Origin: Acidobacteriota bacterium
Lineage (GTDB): Bacteria > Acidobacteriota > Terriglobia > UBA7540
DNA: 6,592 bases
Assembly (NCBI GenBank): GCA_021827245.1
Contig: JAKAWN010000379.1
Coordinates: forward strand, 1 to 6,592
Direction of reading: 5' to 3'
In this document: one piece after another, positions 5,473 through 6,592 of the stretch
Position numbering within the stretch: position 1 is the stretch's first letter
Layout of the letters: every line of letters begins with the position of its first letter
The notes under the pieces: generated by a model
Databases searched by the model: none
Told to the model about the DNA's origin: nothing
What the model saw: the letters and a program-made list of their open reading frames with translations, nothing else
Made by a program: the position numbers and the translations under genes

Positions 5473-5673
5473 ATGGCGATACACGATCTGGCAAAGAAAG
5501 AGACGCCGCACGGCACGGTGACGGCGGTCTGGTTCGATGACGACGGAGAAAACTTTGTCGTCCAGCATGAGTTTGTCCACCTCAGCTTTCATAAGCGGGA
5601 ATTCCAGTCGCTTCTCGAATGCCTGAATGAGTCCTGGGAGAAGTACCGGAGGGACCATGCCGGGACTCGTTAG
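5473..5673 (+). CDS. Small protein of unknown function, 66 residues
   Basis: I do not recognise a family. The product begins MAIHDLAKKETPHGTVTAVW and reads as two or three beta strands (GTVTAVWFDD, NFVVQHEFVHLSF) followed by an amphipathic acidic helix (REFQSLLECLNESWEKYRR). It has no signal peptide or membrane segment, so it is probably cytoplasmic. The strong Shine-Dalgarno sequence at 5458-5464 and the sensible strand-helix pattern argue that it is real. The last 17 bases overlap the next small gene, which suggests coupled translation. It starts 231 bases from the HicB gene, transcribed away from it. Because of its position beside HicB and a nuclease island it could be a toxin-antitoxin or regulatory accessory, but nothing in the sequence shows this. 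Confidence 0.68.
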   Translation: MAIHDLAKKETPHGTVTAVWFDDDGENFVVQHEFVHLSFHKREFQSLLECLNESWEKYRRDHAGTR

Positions 5674-5806
5674 CAGCCTCTTCAAAATCGCCCGCATTGC
5701 CAATGACGTTCGGGTGCTTTCGAGCGGCAACCCGCGCCGCATCGCCCGCCACTACGCCAACAAGGCCATCGGACGCAGCATCGTGAGGCGCATGTATCTG
5801 CGCTAG
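5657..5806 (+). CDS. Very small basic protein, 49 residues, overlapping the previous gene
   Basis: The frame opens with ATG 5657 inside the end of the 66-residue gene and ends TAG 5804-5806. It begins MPGLVSSLFKIARIANDVRV and continues with a basic stretch containing SSGNPRRIARHY, NKAIGRSIVRRM and a final YLR. About a quarter of the residues are Arg, Lys or His. The N-terminal third is an amphipathic helix-like segment and the rest is basic. GGAGG (5648-5652) lies 4 bases upstream, a little close. The pattern resembles small SSGNPRRIARRAKNK-type hypothetical proteins I recall from other bacteria, with no known role. Nucleic-acid or membrane binding would fit the composition but is inference. 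A REP-like GTAG foot begins four bases after the stop. Confidence 0.58.
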   Translation: MPGLVSSLFKIARIANDVRVLSSGNPRRIARHYANKAIGRSIVRRMYLR

Positions 5807-5810
5807 CAAG

Positions 5811-5871
5811 GTAGCACAGCGTTTCTGAATTTTGAAACTCTGCGGCCTTTTGCCGTTTTTCAAACCAGGAA
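5811..5871 (+). repeat. GTAG-footed hairpin (REP-like), long form, after the small genes
   Basis: GTAG at 5811-5814 is followed by an imperfect stem, CAGCGTTTC (5817-5825) with GAAACTCTG (5834-5842), carrying one C-T mismatch. A second small hairpin, CGGC (5843-5846) with GCCG (5852-5855), is followed by five T and could act as a weak terminator for the small genes. The enclosing TTTGAAA (5831-5837) / TTTCAAA (5858-5864) pairing competes with the first stem, as in the copy at 3933-4000. Confidence 0.68.
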
Positions 5872-5892
5872 TTAAACAAGCAGAAACAGCGT

Positions 5893-5940
5893 GGAACGGG
5901 CGTCCCGCCCGTGATGGCCATTGGCAGGATGCCCATGCCA
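5893..5940. repeat. Two short adjacent hairpins (ACGGGCG and TGGCA stems)
   Basis: ACGGGCG (5896-5902) pairs with CGCCCGT (5906-5912) around TCC. TGGCA (5922-5926) pairs with TGCCA (5936-5940), with the palindrome ATGGCCAT at 5914-5921 between them. This is a further intergenic repeat type, seen once here. No GTAG foot is present. Confidence 0.5.
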
Positions 5941-5961
5941 CGTCACAGCTCGGGGCAGCCA

Positions 5962-6128
5962 AGACCCCGATTTCTTGGGGGTCTGCGTTTCCTGAAGGGA
6001 ATTTTCGCCGGCTCAAGGCGGGCCCTCTGCAGAACCCCCTCGCTTCGCGAGATCGCAGACTGCAGACACCAGCGATCTGCGCCAGCCTCGATGCGGGGGT
6101 AGCCGCGACGGTGGTTTGTCCGTCGCGG
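5962..6128 (+). repeat. Composite element: repeat family B copy 3 (with 50-base insert) plus GTAG-footed hairpin
   Basis: Family B copy 3 opens with AGACCCC (5962-5968) / GGGGTCT (5978-5984) and shares TTCGCCGGCTCAAGGC with copy 1. It is interrupted at 6031-6080 by 50 bases absent from the other copies, flanked by CTGC (6027-6030 and 6077-6080). Removing the insert restores copy 1's CTCTGCGCCAGCCTCG exactly. The insert contains its own inverted repeat, AGATCGC (6050-6056) / GCGATCT (6072-6078). The block then runs into GTAG (6099-6102) and the 9-bp hairpin CCGCGACGG (6103-6111) / CCGTCGCGG (6120-6128), followed by GCTTTT. Confidence 0.75.
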
Positions 6129-6180
6129 GCTTTTGCATTGTCGAAGAACCCGCGACACAGAAACCAGTGTCGCGGCTACC
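6098..6180. repeat. Inverted pair of GTAG hairpins (REPIN-like)
   Basis: Two hairpins face each other. The plus-strand one is GTAG 6099-6102 with stem 6103-6111/6120-6128. The minus-strand one has GTAG at 6179-6176 with stem CCGCGACAC (6150-6158 on the plus strand) / GTGTCGCGG (6167-6175). The outer arms GGTAGCCGCGAC (6098-6109) and GTCGCGGCTACC (6169-6180) form a perfect 12-bp inverted repeat, so the pair can fold as two hairpins or as one long stem. Inverted REP doublets of this design are called REPINs. Confidence 0.7.
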
Positions 6181-6249
6181 ACTCTTCCTCTCTTGGCGCG
6201 GGTAGAGAAACGAGGAAGGTCATGCGCGGAATTGCCCGGCAGAATTGTC

Positions 6250-6278
6250 TTGACAACTGTGGCCTAGTGTGGTAGTCT
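6250..6278 (+). promoter_or_regulatory. Promoter-like site near the right edge
   Basis: A perfect -35 hexamer, TTGACA (6250-6255), is followed after 17 bases by TAGTCT (6273-6278), which matches the -10 consensus at only three of six positions. It points toward the window end, where a 30-codon frame opens at ATG 6331 and stops at a TGA ending at 6420. The promoter may serve a gene beyond the window. Confidence 0.4.
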
Positions 6279-6453
6279 CAGTGGTGTCATACGCGGCGGC
6301 CCAAGGCTGCCGGAAGGCAACGGTTGCACAATGGAAAGAATGGCCGAAAGTTGCATTCGGAAACTGCCTGTGCCATTGCTGGCAACCGGCAATCTTCCGC
6401 CTATGAGCCCCGAAAAGTGAGACAAATGGGACAAAAAATGTCTGTTTTTGCAG

Positions 6454-6591
6454 AACGAACCGGAGAAATAATTGAAAACAAAGGATCGTGGTCCAAAAAC
6501 GAACCGGAACGAACCTGAAAACGAAGCGGAGAAGTTGTTGAAAACATTAGAGTGCATAAAAAACGAACCGGAACGAACCGAAAAACGAACC
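6454..6591 (+). repeat. Array of AACGAACC 8-mers with a 64-base period
   Basis: AACGAACC occurs at 6454, 6498, 6508, 6562, 6572 and 6584, with a one-base variant (AACGAAGC) at 6520. Steps are 44, 10, 12, 42, 10 and 12 bases. The trio at 6498-6527 therefore recurs at 6562-6591 with a shift of 64, including a 21-base exact match. The array may continue past the window. Confidence 0.7.
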
Positions 6592-6592
6592 T

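Larger units (their letters stand above)
6181..6592. other. Right-edge region without a supportable gene
   Basis: Apart from the promoter-like site and the AACGAACC array, nothing here is clearly coding. Plus-strand candidates are short: 30 codons from ATG 6331, 26 codons from ATG 6439, and a Lys/Glu-rich frame open from 6472 to the edge without a good start. The DNA becomes A-rich after 6420, unlike the GC-rich genes to the left. It may be the leader of a gene beyond the window or the remnant of a decayed one. Confidence 0.55.

Noticed and set aside
5254..5742. Minus-strand open frame of 162 codons
   Set aside because: It runs opposite both small plus-strand genes and shows no domain. The plus-strand genes have better ribosome sites.
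3933..5871. Gene cassettes with 3' structured sites, as in an integron
   Set aside because: The repeats lack the GTTRRRY/RYYYAAC core sites of attC, one gene lies in the opposite orientation, and no integrase is present. The GTAG foot fits REP elements better.
6264..6557. Minus-strand Ser/Phe-rich open frame of 97 codons
   Set aside because: Its composition comes from reading the A-rich AACGAACC array backwards; there is no family signature.

Overview
The window is a GC-rich (by eye), repeat-laden piece of a bacterial chromosome. Short genes are separated by intergenic stretches packed with hairpin repeats. The repeat style (GTAG-footed hairpins, an AGACCCC...GGGGTCT / TTCCCGAAGGGAA block, a CCCTCGCCCT...GGGTGAGGG palindrome) and the AACGAACC-rich tail remind me of Verrucomicrobiota (Pedosphaera/Limisphaerales type). 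That is recollection of style, not a search result, and I hold it at low to moderate confidence.

Layout. 1-113 may hold the start of a gene leaving the window on the minus strand. 114-405 is intergenic, with one copy each of two repeat families. 406-909 (minus) is a DinB/YfiT-fold protein with a good sigma70-type promoter. 910-1461 has no gene and is a mosaic of hairpin repeats. 1462-4961 (plus) is the core: a beta-class DNA methyltransferase fused to an Mrr-like nuclease domain; 18 bases later a TIR-domain protein; then, after a 182-base gap, an HNH endonuclease. 5059-5241 (minus, convergent with HNH) is an orphan HicB-like antitoxin. 5473-5806 (plus) holds two overlapping small genes of unknown function. 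5807-6592 has no gene I can support: a composite hairpin element, an inverted REP pair, a promoter-like site and a periodic 8-mer array that runs to the window edge.

How the parts may work together. Methyltransferase-nuclease, TIR protein and HNH nuclease on one strand look like a compact anti-phage island: a self-contained modify-and-cut enzyme, a presumed NAD-consuming TIR effector translated directly after it, and a possibly modification-dependent nuclease. This reading is inference from domain content and gene order; no sensor protein for the TIR domain lies in the window.

The most unusual non-coding signal is a set of eight hairpins, seven preceded by GTAG and one by ATAG, the hallmark of REP elements moved by RAYT transposases. 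Their stems differ in sequence but keep pairing, two form an inverted REPIN-like pair, and the TAG of two GTAG feet is the stop codon of the TIR and HNH genes. No RAYT transposase is encoded here.
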